Shown: one piece after another, positions 24,301 through 36,960 of the stretch
Layout of the letters: the number at the start of each line of letters is the position of its first letter
How positions within the stretch are numbered: position 1 is the stretch's first letter
DNA from: Plantago elongata
Taxonomy: Eukaryota > Streptophyta > Magnoliopsida > Lamiales > Plantaginaceae
Assembly: GCA_036897095.1 (NCBI GenBank)
Contig: JAYMSP010000002.1
Span: 1-64,000, forward strand
Reading direction: 5' to 3'
Length of the DNA: 64,000 nt
Program-made: the position numbers and the translations under genes
Notes under the pieces: model-generated
What the model was told of the DNA's origin: nothing
Database searches by the model: none
The model's input: only the letters and a program-made list of their open reading frames with translations

Positions 24301-26978
24301 GAATGTTTACTAGGTGGTTGACTGATGAAGTGAAGGAGAGTTTACCTAAGGTTTGTTGCTAACCATCATGTTTTCTGTTTGTTTTCAGATTGTTGACTAT
24401 GAATACTTTTTCTGTGTTTGTGGACCATCTGTTGATTTTGGCACAATTATGCTATTTTCACTCGTATCTCTATTTTTGGTTTCCGTTTTGCTTCACACTG
24501 AATATTTTGAAAATTGGTATTCCAGGCACCTGCTTAATGTGCATTTCAACTTTGCTCATAATTGCAGCCCCCTATGATTTTGCTTGTATCAGAAAATGGT
24601 TATTTGTTAGAAGAGATAAAGTTGGGACTTTCACTTTCAGTTTTTACTCACCAATTTCAGTAACCAAATCTTTTGCACATTTCTATGATCTTCTCAGGAA
24701 TTAGATTTCGTGATTGAGGCCAAGAATAGCGTGAAGTGTATGGATAACTTTCGGAGGTTCTCTCCTCACATTGCACGATATATTTATGCTCCACGAGTAT
24801 ATTGGGAATTAAGTACCTCTAAGTTGTTGGTGATGGAATATATTGACGGAGCACTAGTAAATGATCGTGCGACCATTCAGAAGCTAGGAGTTCGACCAAG
24901 TGAAGTTTCAAATTTAGTAAGTTATGCATTTACTTGCCGATTCAGTGTGACATTTAAATCCTTCGATTTGTTAAATTATTCCAACTTCGGATGTTCTTTT
25001 CTTAGTCTATGTCTCATATATAGCTTCTATCTTTGTTGTACTTATATGTTCAAAACTGAATATGAGCTAATTGAAGTATATTGGGATTAGAACAGCGGGT
25101 TGACTATTAACTTAGGTTCCTTGAGAATTTGCATACCAACTTGAGGGTATATTTGGTTATTCTAAGCCTCCATTTGCTCTTGGCAGTTAAGTCAAGCTTT
25201 TGCCGAGATGATGTTCAGACATGGTTTTGTGCACTGTGATCCACATGCTGCAAATGTGCTTGTTCGCCCTTTACCTACTAGTAGTTGGAACATTTTTGGT
25301 GAGGGATCTTCTGGATTCTTTATAATTCTCTTTACCATTTACACATATGCTCCTTTTCACTCCTTTTATGTACAGATTGAGCGATGTCGTAATAATAATA
25401 TAATCTGAACCTGTAATGAGTACCCCATGGTGTTACAAGTTCTTCCTTGTGTTGGCTGTGCGAGATGCAACATTTTCCAATTGCTCAAAATGTTATCTTA
25501 CTTCTAATTGTAATAGAGTAAGCACACATATTTGACTTAACTAGATTAAATGAATCCAGGAAAAAAAAAAAAGCTGCTTGGCCTGATTATGGTGATATAC
25601 CTTTTGAACGATCTTTATCCTCATTCCTGCTCCTAGATTCAAGAAAGGTACTTGTGATCACATGTGGTGAACCTTAGAAGTTAGAAGAATGCATCAAAAC
25701 CTAAAATGTGAAGCTTATAAGTGCTAAATACCATGGGGCATGGGCACACATTATACATCACCTCACCCTTACATTTCTGTAAAGATGCTGTTCCTAGGTC
25801 TGGACCCCTGACTTCTAGGTCATCAATGAAGCAACTAACTGCTGCGATCCGACTTCTTAGCAAATTATTCAATCCGTAATGGGTATGTTATCTTTTCTGA
25901 CTCTGTTTCATCTTCCTCGCATCCAGGAAAGAAAAAACCACAATTGGTTCTCTTGGACCATGGTTTGTACAAGGAGCTTGATCCCATAACACGAATAAAT
26001 TATGCTTCATTATGGAAGGTAGGTCTTCAGAATTTTTTTTTCCAACTCCTGGTATTCAATTACCGATTCATCTGGTGATAGGTACAGCTCCCTTTGTGTG
26101 TGGCAGGGTTTAATTTTCTCTGATGCCAAAGCAATCAAGGAAAATAGTGTGAAATTAGGTGCCGGAGAGGATCTTTATGAATTGTTTGCTGGTATTCTTA
26201 CAATGAGGCCTTGGGAGAGAGTCATTGATCGTGCAGTAGATCATTTGGTTGTTAAGGGCACTGATAGTGATCGTTCTGAACTGCAGGTGACCGCATGCTG
26301 GATTTTTGTGCTCTAAATTTCAGAATTCTTTTTATGGAAGTCTTCAAGGTTCATGTCTGTTTTGCTTGCAGATGTATGCTTCTCAGTATTTTCCTCAAAT
26401 TACCGAGCTTCTCAGGAGACTGCCTCGTGTTATCCTGTTGATGCTGAAAACGAATGACTGCTTGCGTGCTGTTAATAAATCACTGGTATGTTGAATTTTT
26501 AACTTTTTGAAGTGACACTGCTTGTACATGCTCCTGCTTTAAATCTCTAATGTCGATTATAAACACATTTTAATTTTTTTTTTCCCTCATCAGTTTAATT
26601 TTCTATTTAGTTGAGGGTCCTGCTAGAAATCTACCAGTCTAATTGAGATAAGTTCGCCCACTAAGTGATAAAGTTCATGCTGCAATAAGCGATAGTATAT
26701 TGTCCCTGGCCATATGATTCGTGTCTGAACTTACTTCATATCTTTTGTTTCTGACCGTTACTCCTATTAATCAGGTGGAAGGATCACCCATCGAGTCATT
26801 CTTCATTGTTGGAAAAATATCCTCTGAAGCAGTTATCGAGGCAAAATTGATGCAGAGCAGGTCGATTTTCTCACGGTTTCTAGTGCGTATTGAAGAACTT
26901 GTGTTAGAAGCGCGATTGTTTGGAATGCTAGTCGCACTCTGGCTATTGAAACTTAAAAAAGCTCTGACAATGGGATGA
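21382..26978 (+). CDS. ATH9: ABC1/UbiB-family atypical kinase (ATH9/ABC1K14-like, ADCK1 group)
   Basis: Twelve exons: 21382-21559, 23393-23547, 23632-23757, 23855-23950, 24034-24134, 24314-24350, 24698-24916, 25187-25298, 25927-26018, 26107-26286, 26372-26485 and 26775-26978. The total is 1614 nt and 537 residues, about the length of Arabidopsis ATH9. Family motifs in order are KLGQ (103-106), the Ala-rich loop [11 protein letters not shown] (162-172), VAVK with Lys185, ExD in ELDF (232-235), HCDPHAAN (320-327) and the DFG equivalent DHG (352-354). The alanine-rich, Arg-containing N-terminus could be an organelle targeting sequence, as expected for ADCK1-type proteins linked to mitochondrial or plastid lipid and quinone metabolism. 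No lesion was found. Intron 1 (1.8 kb) holds a tandem duplication and a SINE. Confidence 0.92.
21745..22255. repeat. diverged tandem duplication in ABC1K intron 1
   Basis: Two copies of roughly 200-230 bp, starting near 21745 and 22025. Both include GCATGCAGGxGGAGAAA or ACATGCAGG-type starts, GGATCACCGAA, GTGTAATCTGG and GATGATTGGGA. They end with GAGGGGAGAAxCAAGTGC and GATTCAGATATGC. Confidence 0.75.
23222..23303 (-). mobile_element. short SINE with target-site duplication (family member 3)
   Basis: On the minus strand: CACAACTCAGTTGGTAAG (A-box-like), CCAACCAATAGGTCGGGGGG, GGGGTTCTAGTC (B-box-like), TTTTCCGTTTAAAAAAAA (A-rich 3' end). The 11-bp string CTGCTATAGTT occurs at 23213-23223 and again at 23304-23314, an exact flanking duplication. 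It lies in ABC1K intron 1, antisense to the gene. Its body is only about 80 bp, short for a plant SINE. Confidence 0.85.
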
Positions 26979-27737
26979 GGGATAATTTATCATTCTTTAG
27001 ATGTTAGAATCACACATTCTTTCGGATAGAAGATATCTACAGACTACAAGAGAGTCAATTAGCAATAGGAATTTATCAAACTGGTGCTGTTGTAGAAATC
27101 GCCAGACACAGACTAGCTATCCAGTCGTTTATCACCGTATAACGTGGTGTAATTTTGTCAAAACAATAAACTACTACTAGCACAGTAATATCCAGGAAAA
27201 ATCACAGCATAGCAGGTTGATTTTCTCCAGGTTTGTGGTCTGAAGTGAAGAACTTGTCTTAGAAGCGTAGTTGTTGGAATTCTGGTCGCATATTGAAACA
27301 TAAAAATGCTCTGATAAGGTTGTCTAATTTTGTTGAACCGGCAAACTATTAGTACGAGAATCTGTCTTAAGTCAGTCTGTTCAAATGAACATTTCAGCGC
27401 TTAATTTTTCCGGTTTCGTCTATCATGCAACATGATACAGATTATTTATATATGTTGCATAATAAACTTATATACTACTTGTAATTAAATAACTTGTATA
27501 AAAAAATACAACACATTAAAAATTCGCGTGTAACCCCATTAATTTTCTTTCGTTCGTTTAATCCTTGATTCAAAGATTCCTTTAACTTCATTGGTCGACT
27601 ACAAGAGCCAGCCACACGTGAATTCGGAGTGACTAATGCGATTGCCATGTGCAATTGATGCCTCCCAGAGTATAAAAATTACTAGGAGAAACAAATGCAA
27701 GACTGTAGAAGGAATTAGGAAGTATATTTCACATTTA

Positions 27738-27868
27738 GGCCATGTTTGTTGGATCTGTTTGTAATACAGTTTGAGTGGCCTTCTTTCCACTTTAATTAAA
27801 TATTTTATAAAAAGTATTTAATTTTAATTGAAAAAGACTACTCAAATTCTATACCAATCAGTCCCTTA
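27738..27868. mobile_element. Tourist-like MITE with TTA target duplication
   Basis: Begins GGCCATGTTTGTTGG and ends CCAATCAGTCCC, imperfect inverted repeats of the Tourist GGSCMTGTTTGG type. It is flanked by TTA at 27735-27737 and TTA at 27866-27868. The total is about 128 bp. Confidence 0.75.
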
Positions 27869-28007
27869 ATTATTTATACCCTAATTAATATGGACCAATT
27901 ACTAATATGAATTATTCCCTCCGCTCCAAGTTGGAAGATCCTAGTTTATAAATATAAATAATATAGAACTAATCTACTAGAACAAATTACTAATATAATA
28001 TTTATCC

Positions 28008-28170
28008 CGGACTGATTGGCATACACTCAAATTGATATTTGGATGAGATTTTAGTAAAATTGTATTTGAAATTGAATTGAAATGGGGTATTTAAAGTGTA
28101 TTTTAGGTTAAATTATTGTTCATCGATTGAAATGGAGCGACTTAAATGATTTGAAAATCAGTTTCAGAGT
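28008..28170. mobile_element. Tourist-like MITE, copy 2 (inverted relative to 12550-12700)
   Basis: Aligns with the reverse complement of 12550-12700: CTGATTGGCAT start, GAGATTTTAGTAAAATTG, GTATTTAAAGTGTATTTTAG and GTTCATCGA. The right end is more eroded than the left. It sits only about 140 bp from the neighbouring Tourist-like element. Confidence 0.7.
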
Positions 28171-28215
28171 TCCGAATAAGCAGTATTATGATTATGAAGA
28201 AGTATTATGATTATG

Positions 28216-28237
28216 AAGAGAGAGAGAGAGAGAGAGT
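28216..28237. repeat. (GA)n microsatellite
   Basis: Pure GA run directly after a short duplicated motif, AGTATTATGATTATGAAG, which occurs twice. Confidence 0.85.
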
Positions 28238-30388
28238 AAAACCCAATTGCAATTAGGTTTATTGACCGGGCAAGTAGTGGACCAGGTGGTAGCATGTGAG
28301 AGTCTAAATCAGAAGGACAGGTGGGCACATCTGGCTGGTATGACAAGTCCACTTTGGACCATAAGAAGCAATTATAGAAGTATTTTATTTATTTTATAAA
28401 AATTAGTGGAGTACTTATCTTGACAGGTAGATATGTTTGTATAAACTTTAAGGGAAAAGTCAAGTTGTTGAATTATTGATATTATTATGAGGTGGGCAGA
28501 GAAAGAACAAAAGCAGTATTATAGGTATTGAGTTCAATTATTGGGGCTCTCTCTTTATATTTATTCTATCTTTCATCTTTGTTGACTTGACCATTAAAAC
28601 TTAAGAAATATATGAGAAATTATCATTTTATTTGAGTGGTTGAGCTGGTGTAGATTTTTGGTTTCATTTTGTCCACAAAATCTTTGTTATCCGGATTCAT
28701 TAGTTATTTTATTATGTATTGATTATGTAAAGAATGATAATGTTGAAAATTTAAATGTTAAGTTTAATAGTACGAATATTTTTATTAAATAAATATATTT
28801 ATTTTTTAAAAATTATTTATATATAGTCTATCAAAAAACTTACATTAAAATAAATATATTTTATTAGACGTATGGATAAGTTTTAAGCATTAAGTAGTAG
28901 TTAACGTGTCATTGTTGAATATAATTGTAATTACAGTAACAGAATAACAATTAAGTTAAGAGGTCAAATAAAAGACATATTACACTAGTGAAGAATCAGA
29001 ATTTACAAAAGTCCCGAAAGAAGGTATATCTTTTAGTGAAAGAAAAGAATTTATAACATTCATCACTTTTGTCACACATCTCACACAAATTTAGTCACAT
29101 CACTGTAATAGTAATAAATTTAATGTACCTTTTACCTAGAAAATACATTAAAGAATGAAAGATGTTCAATTTTGCATTGAGACTTAGAGTGATTTATTGG
29201 TCAAAAGTGAAATAAATGCTCTGAACCAATAAATCATTTAAAATTAAATAAAATCCCTATTATTGTAATATTGTTATCATTATTATTATTTCTGATTTCA
29301 AATTTTCATTCACTTGACATGTGGTCTGAATTTCAACGGAAAATGCCTAAATTTAAAAGTTGATAAGTATAATTAAAATATAGTCGACTTTTAAAATTGA
29401 GTTTGACACCAAAATGTAATATTTATAGTGTTAAAGTTTGAATTCTTTAGGTGATAATTACTAAATTAATTTAATAATATAATAAAAAAAAGAAGTACGA
29501 TAAACCTCAACTCCGGTTTTTGAATGAGTAAATACTATACATTCTTTCTAAATAAATTCGTTTTGCATTGTAAAAACTTGTACGTATTTATTTTATTTTA
29601 CAAATGAGAAATGATTATTCACAGCGCGGTTAGAAAGTCACAGAAGAAAGGTAGATAGAAATGGGAAGAGATTGATTATTATTTATTGGCCAACAACAGA
29701 AGAAGAAGACAACAACTACTCGGAAACTACTCTACTACAACTACACCTTTATTTCTTCAATCAACAATCTCCATCTCCATCTTCCTCTCTCCATTTTCTC
29801 CATTCACACAACAAAAATCTCCAAATCGGCTCTTTCTCCTACTTCTCCTCAGGTAATTTCTCACCGCAATTACCGGATAAATCTGTTCTTGCTCTGCCTC
29901 TCAACATTTTTTGCGTATTTTTCTGTTTCTAGAAACCATCTGTAATTCTTCACTCTGATTTGTTAGGTCTTTACCAGTTAGCAATTGTGATTTTTTGTTT
30001 TGATGCTTTGAATCGTTGTAAGGTGGTACTTTCTCTGTGTGTGTGCGCATTTCCAGTCTCGATGGTGTGTATTAGGTATTCGATTTTGTGCTGTTTTTCC
30101 AATCTGATTGGAACGGTGTCGTTTTATTGAGCTGATTCAGTTTCAGTAAGTGGAAAGTTTCAATCTTTCGTTTTATAGCTTGAGTTTATACTCTTGATTT
30201 TCATTTGAGAACAAAAGCTCAGATTGGAGAGTTTAATTTCGTTTTTTCTTAAATTATATCGATTTTTTTTACTTTTTGGTTATCTGGGTTTTCTTGTTTT
30301 TAGCTTTTTCTGTAACTATATACTAATAGCACCCGTGGTTTGTGTAAAGATGTTAACTTTTTCATTCTCTTGCTCTGTAGAAGAAGAA

Positions 30389-33300
30389 ATGTCTGTGCAT
30401 CTGGCTAGTGTTATACCTATCAAGAAGAGGAGATTTCCAGTTATCGACTATGCTGCACCACCTTCTCCACCGAGAGAAAACCCATCTTTTTCGAAGGGAA
30501 GCCCCACACAAACAGATTTACCTGATCTGAGCAAGGCTTCTGCTTCAGTAGCTAGTGGTAGTGTCGAAAATCATGAATTGAAGCCTAAGTTGACCGAAGG
30601 TGACTTGAAGCCTAGGGTGGTTGAAGGTGTCGAAAATCAGGAAATGAAGCCTAAGGTGGTTGAATCCACCACTAGTTCTGAACCTAATGATGATTTGAGG
30701 AACAAAGTTAGCGCCCTGCCAGTTCTTGAAAAGATGAAACTAGAAGTTGCATCAAGCAGCACGGTTTATCTGCAGGTTCCTGTGAAGCAGGAAATAGCTA
30801 GTGGAGTAGAAGTTTCTGAAGTGAAGCAGATTGTTAATGGCCCTTTAGAAACAAAGGAGGGACTTATTAGTGCTTCGGAACATGGTAAAACTGGAAACTC
30901 TAATAAGATGAATTTGGGTTTGGTTCTGAGCGGAGGGAAGCCTGATATGTCTGACAACAAGCTTTTAGCTTTGAAAAATCTGGGCAATGAATCATTTGCC
31001 AATCGATCGAATTGGGATCTGAATACAAATATTGAAGAATGGGCGGGTTCGAGTTGTAATGGTTTGTTTCCTGATATGTGCGATGTCAGCACGACTCGTA
31101 ATCATATAAATGTGAAACCTTCTTTGATTATGAAAAATGGGACTGCTGTTGTTGGGTTGAGTTTGGTAAAAGGAGAACCTATTTTGAGAGGTCAGAGCTC
31201 CAATTCTGGCAGCTCATTCTTGAGAAATGAGCCAAATGATTCCCTTGGGCTTAGTCTTGCTGTCCCATATAGGGGATTGGATGCGAGTGGGAATTCCTTT
31301 CTATCTATTAAACCAGATGCTGCTGCTTCTGCGGCTTCAAATTTAAGTATGAAGGGTGCAGTTAATTTTGGTGGTATGAAGAATACAGGTAATTTTGGTA
31401 GTATTAGGAGTGTGAAACTAGAGCCTATTACCGAGGTATCAAGAACTGAGTTAAGCTTAACGAGTAGTAGTGGTGGCATGGAGTTATCGAATTGTAGTTC
31501 TGTCAAGACAGAACTTGTTGAAAAGGCTAACCCGGGAGTTGTATCTCCATCATCTATTAGTCCTCAGAAACTTGCTGATGATACATCTATAAAACCTGAG
31601 TTGATCCATGAATGTGACAGAGTTTTCAAGTTTGATAATTCAGTAATACCTCAGTATGGTGCAAGGGTTATGCAACATCAAGATAGTACGTCATCTTCTT
31701 CTGCGATGAATGTGCCTTTGACATCTCAGAATTTATTTCCTTCAAAATCACCAACAAGTGGAGATCAGCATCAATTTTCTTTTCACAGTGAAGAGGCACT
31801 TGGCCACATAAACCAACATAATTTGTGTACTGGTACATTTTCTCATACTTCAAGCCAACATGGACTAAATGCGGGGAAGTCAACAGTTAACGATTCTCAA
31901 AAGTTGGAAACGAGTCTAATTGATGGCCGTCTTTCTGATTCATGTGGAAAGATTAAGTTGGCCGCAAAAGATGACGAAAGACTTAACCTGTCCAATGAAA
32001 TGCTTGAAGATAATACTCTTGGATCTGATTCCGAGTCTTGTGAAAAGCATGGTGTCTCTACTCCTCCAAGTGGAGGACAAAGGCTCAGTAACAAGGAGGA
32101 TGGGGAATATGAGGAGGGTGAGGTTAGAACTCCGTTACAACATGCCAGAGAAAGCCCGTTTCTTGACACTATAAAACCTGGGAATGTTGAACTTGGTGAC
32201 CGTGATCCCAGAAACTTGCAGCCTTTTGTTTTATCAGGTGAGCAAAGCACTAACACTTCGGATTTCGATGGAAAATCTGCTATATCAGAAACTCACAGTG
32301 ACAACATTAAAGATTGTGTCATTAGTGATTATGGGCTTAAAACTGAAGCAAATTCTTCACAGAAATTAGCAGACAATGTCCTGGAACTTAAAGTTGGCGA
32401 GAAAAGGTCTATCAGTGTCATTGTAGACAAACGGGTTGATTTGTCTAGACAACAAAATGCCGAAAGGGGTTATGGGAAAGATGTTACTGGCAATGGGGCA
32501 TCACTAGTGGACAAAGCTACCGATATGGTTAATAAACAAATCTGTTCAGCAAAGAATGAAACAACTTTATCTAACGTGGAACCATTGATTGGAAATGATG
32601 CTGCTAAAGATTCCAATAATTTTAACAGTAAAAGCCGCATCATCACCTTACCTCGTGCTTCTGTAGCGTCTTCTCCCTATAGAACAAGATCTATTCCAAA
32701 CAGGTTGTTGGCATCATATAGTGGGAATGAAAGATACTCTGATCTTGATGGAGATATGCAACCTCGAGGGAATAGGTGAAAATTTCATGTTGCTTTTATT
32801 TCTCAAATTTATATGATTTTATTTCTAAAAATGTCATTTACATGTGTGATTGCACTCTTCTTGCCTATTTTCTTTTCTTTAACAGACATGAATTCTACAC
32901 CGATAAATTTGAGAAAGATAACATGCGCGATCCGTCATCGTACAGAAATTCAAGGCCGAGTTTCATCCGTGGAAGGGGGAGGGGGAGAGGAAGGGGACGA
33001 GGAAGAGGAGGAAGGTTTGGCCCTTCCCATAATGATTGGGATTCTGATAATGACTTTGCGTCAGAGACTTATAATGGCCCATCTGGTTATAGAGGGCGCA
33101 GACCTAAACACACTTCTTTCATCCCTGATGCTGAACTTGAACATCGTGGCTATAGAAGGAAGGCCATTAATGATGAAAAATTTATGGGGCATTTACCTGA
33201 TGAAACCATAGATTCTGCTTACAATCGCCCACAGAACATGTACGATGAATTCGATGGCCAGATTGTCCGGGAAAAGCGTAATTTCTCTACCATTCACCGA

Positions 33301-34023
33301 AAGGTTTATACTGGAATTGATTCAAAGTCGTCTCCTGTTAGATCGCGGACTCGTTCACCTGGTCCATGGCCATCTCGTAGGAGAAGATCCCCAGAGGGCC
33401 ATCCGGAGTTGAACCAAAATAGATCACCGCCTCTATATAGGATGAGAAGGATGAGGTCTCCTGAACGTGCTTCTTATCGTGAGGAGATGGTTCCTAGAAG
33501 GCGTGGATCTCCTTCCTTCATTACTCGGAGCCATTCTGATGACATGAGGGATGTAGAATCTGTACCAGAGCATGTTCATCCTACTAGGTCTTTCAATACC
33601 AGTAGGAGAAGTCCACCAGCAAGGGTTTTCCAGAGAACTGCAAGGAGAGAAGTTTTAGAGTCGAGGGAGAGGGAAGAAGTGAATATCGAAGAAAGGAGAA
33701 AGTTCATTGAGAGACGTGGAGGTCTTAATAATTCATTTCGGCCAAGTTACAGTGGAGATGGTGATAACTTTCATTTTCATCCGAATGAAGGTTCAAGGGC
33801 CTACAGATTCTGTCCGGATGGGGATACAGAGTTTGCTGAAAGAAGTAACATGAGGGAAAGGGAGTTTGATGGACGCATGAAGCATCAACAGACATTAGTG
33901 GCACCAAGGCGAGTAAGGGACGTTGAGGAGCAGCAGCAGGATGGAACATACAGATCTGCTGTGCGGGTTTGGCATGAAGACGGATTCAATGATGCCTCTG
34001 GTCAGAAAAGGCGAAGATTTTAA
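30389..34023 (+). CDS. large nuclear protein with RGG and RS-like C-terminus, function unknown
   Basis: Exons 30389-32775 and 32886-34023 give 1174 residues. Start: ATG at 30389 follows a good acceptor (30380), and the open frame further upstream is intronic. The N-terminus has a basic nuclear-localisation-like PIKKRRFPVI. The long middle is Ser/Asn/Lys-rich and low in complexity, with an EAR-like LGLSL and a NWDLN motif. Exon 2 begins a basic half. It has a run of RG dipeptides (RGRGRGRGRGGRFG) at about nt 32970-33020, then dispersed R-S-P motifs (SRTRSPGPWPSRRRRSP). It ends in a basic RRRF tail. RGG boxes bind RNA and RS motifs are typical of splicing factors, so a nuclear RNA-associated role is inferred. 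Homologous plant proteins are generally uncharacterised. Intron 1 of the CDS is only 110 bp. Confidence 0.85.
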
Positions 34024-34685
34024 CTTGTTGCCAGAGTTTCAACGCATGAAACAGTATCATTTGGTGCAAATGTGCAATTGATATATCTAAATGCTTGCCA
34101 TGCACCCTTTGGATTTGACAGCTGTACAGCTCGAAGTTCGTGTATTTGCTGGACTGTTTCAAGATTGAACCTGAGGCTGGACTTATGGGCCTTGAAATTG
34201 TCTCCATATTGGCAGCAGAAGTACAGGAGTTGTGCTGCACTGCCATTGCGAACAAGGAACATGTTCTTCCCAATAAAGTGATTCTTCAGAGAGACAATGA
34301 AGAAGATGTATATAGCTCTGTTTGTTCTGGACTAGGTTAAAGGGGCTGCTATGTGTCTGGCCTAAATCGTTTGATGCAACAGCATTAAAGATCGATTGTA
34401 GCCTGAGGTTGGACTAGTCAGGGTCCCTGTCTGTGTTTAGATAATCCGGTCCTTCCTATATTATAAATGGCAAATTCAGTTGTACAATGCTCATAGCTTG
34501 CTGATTTCTGTGGTAAATCATTGGCTTTTATCGATAGCTTTTAAGAACTCTTCTACAGGAAATGGTCATGTGGCATTGCTGCTGACGACGGACTTGATAT
34601 TTTGGGGCTGGTTATTGGTCGATGACTTTAATTGCTAACAGCCTGTTGCATTTGTTGACTGAATAGTAAAAACTTGTTACTTAAT

Positions 34686-34767
34686 CAGATCCATCTTTCA
34701 TCAGGGGCTTGAAAGGTGAGTTCTGCCAGATCCATATTTCATCAGGGGCTTGAAAGGTGAGTTCTGC
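34686..34767. repeat. 41-bp tandem duplication
   Basis: Two adjacent copies of a 41-bp unit starting CAGATCCATCTTTCATCAGG, differing by one base (C/A in CATCTTTC versus CATATTTC). The near-identity points to a recent event, probably in or near the 3' UTR of the RGG gene. Confidence 0.9.
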
Positions 34768-36309
34768 CAGTTGCACGCAATACCAGTTCTGGAGAATTCC
34801 ATGGTGATATGCCAGCTCCCTTGCGATACTACGAAAATTTTGTAGTTCCATTCTCCTTTGTAGATTGGACATGAAGCAGAGGTGACCTTTTGTGTCCATC
34901 CTGTTTTTTCTCCAAATCTTTCATCATGGTAACCTTATGATATGTACCTTTCTTGGCTATCATGATTACCGGTATGAGGTGCACATGAAAATGAAGTTCT
35001 CTGGTGGGATTTTTTAAAAAGTGAGCAATTATGGACTAGCTATTGAAAATCTGTTGATTGCGTGATGACTCTGAATAGCTGATGTCCTTTTTAGTTGAAT
35101 TGCCATCTATAGTTGGGTCTGGTTTGATTGATTTTAACTCCAAGCCAAGATGCTTTTCTGCTGCAAGAATTGCTCTGAGACTTTTTCTGTAGAAATGGGT
35201 TTACACTAGTTTGTGTAAGGCTGTAAGCTGAGTCTGCTGAAAGCACTCATAAGTGGTTATTTTGACATGTGTGCTCTACATGTTTCTGTTCATCAAGTTG
35301 AACGAGCATCGTCTGATGTAATTTAGCAATGTGATCATATTAGATGCAAAATGTGGTTGCATCATATCTGTTCATTGCCATTATATACTAGGTTAAGTTT
35401 TCAGATGAAATTCACTTCCTCTTGTCTTGGTGCAAATCCTTGGATAGTTCCTCCCAGGAATTATTACTGCAGGTATTGTGTATTTGAGAGGAGACATGGA
35501 CACGTTCGTTCTTCATCGGGAATTTGGTTTTCTTCCTGTAAAACCCTGTTCTTGTTCTTGTAATCTTGTTTATTGCTACTTACACCAAATACATTTGCTG
35601 TATATCAATCAATCTTCAGGGAAAGTGCGATGCTGGTAAGTGCATCTACACGGCCCAAGTGAGTAGCACACGAGGTTCCTAGTCTAGTGTTTGTGTCGGG
35701 TGAATGGACCAACTTCGAAGTAGCACATTGCGCAGTGTAAGCTATTGAAGCTGGAGCCTGAACGAGCATATAGAATACTAGCATAGGTTGGTACAGTACA
35801 CAGTACACTGGTCAGTTTGTGTTTCCATGTATCTGTAGTTTACAATCAATTCAACTAGAATAGACGAGACCAATGTTTGGAAATCTATGTATTACAAAAA
35901 CGGATGTCGATCAAACTTTCTGATGGCTACAGGAACGGGCCAGAGTCCAATCCCGAACTCACCGTATACACGAACAAGAAAAGGCTGGCCGGTTTTTACA
36001 AGCTTACTGGTTAAGGTTCTTAAGAAAATTGTGTTCATACTACGCGTACCTTAGAATAGAATATCCAATTATTCCATCCAACAAATCACATCCATATCAA
36101 AGATGCGTTGTAGTTATTTGTATATTGTGTACAACGTAAAAACAAACATTGTACAAAATATCAATAAAGTCATTAAAACATGAATAGATTGATATGTTAT
36201 ATACTCCAATCAGAATCTTAAAGTTTGTAATAGATTTTATTTTTATTTTAAAATATCAATATTATAATCGTATTATATGAATTCAAATAATACATCATTC
36301 ATATATCTG

Positions 36310-36620
36310 TTTTTCGAGTCGAGCCTTACCGAGGGTTCGGCTCTATAAGCTTTTTCGAGCTGAGTTCGAGCTCGATTTTATACTCGTTTCAGTATCGAGT
36401 CAGTTCGGCTCGACTCAGTAAAATTTGTTAAGGGTAATTATTTTAATAAATTATAATTTCTTATACATATTTTTAATATTTTCATAGATAAAGCTTGTAT
36501 ATTTTCGAGCTCGAGCTCAAGCTCGAATTCGTTTTTTTTATTTATTTTATTAATGTCGGTTCGGCTCGATTGAATTCAACCTCGAGTATTAAAATACTCG
36601 ACTCAACTCGGTTCGGAAAA
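36310..36620. repeat. CGAGCTC-rich dispersed repeat
   Basis: Dense in TTCGAGCTCGAGCTC, GGTTCGGCTCG and related strings on both strands. Similar wording appears near 19040-19180 and weakly near 8310-8350. This type is common in plant intergenic DNA; I do not assign a class. Confidence 0.55.
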
Positions 36621-36744
36621 CAACGTACAGTTACAACTAATCAATCTAATCTATCGTGAGTACTATATACTTAAAGATATATCCGTTCTCACAGGAATTG
36701 ACTTCACCTCACTATCTCAGTCATTTCACTAACATAAAAATGCC

Positions 36745-36960
36745 AATTGCCATTTCAATAATGTAGACTGTTAACTTAACCGCGTTACTTACAATCTTAG
36801 TACAGTTTATAGTTAGTTTAACTTGCTTTGTGTTGAAAATTTCACCAACAAGAATTGCCATTTCAATAATGTAAAACAGTTGACTAGACCGCGTTAGTTG
36901 AAACTTGCAATCTTGGTACAATCCACAATCAGTTTAACTTGCTTAATTTCATAATGTACT
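36745..36960. repeat. diverged 108-bp tandem duplication
   Basis: Copies start at 36745 and 36853 with AATTGCCATTTCAATAATGTA. Both continue with CCGCGTTA, CAATCTTxGTACA and GTTTAACTTGCTT. Scattered substitutions and indels separate them. Confidence 0.8.

Larger units (their letters stand above)
26979..30388. other. 3.4 kb intergenic region and 5' leader of the RGG gene
   Basis: Starts with ABC1K 3' UTR. It contains two Tourist-like MITEs (27738-27868, 28008-28170), a Stowaway-like start string near 27913-27925 (TTCCCTCCGCTCC) and a (GA)n run at 28216-28237. From about 29650 it becomes transcribed leader: a CT- and CA-rich 5' UTR exon, a donor near 29851 (CTCAG|GTAATTTC) and an acceptor at 30380 (TCTGTAG). 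A four-codon upstream ORF starts at 29661. Confidence 0.5.

Noticed and set aside
24353-24704. Open frames inside the ABC1K gene
   Set aside because: They fall in the intron between exons 6 and 7 and are T-rich without homology.
30224-30388. N-terminal extension of the RGG protein frame with a hydrophobic stretch
   Set aside because: It lies before a good acceptor (TCTGTAG at 30380) and is T-rich like an intron; the NLS-bearing start at 30389 is the natural one.
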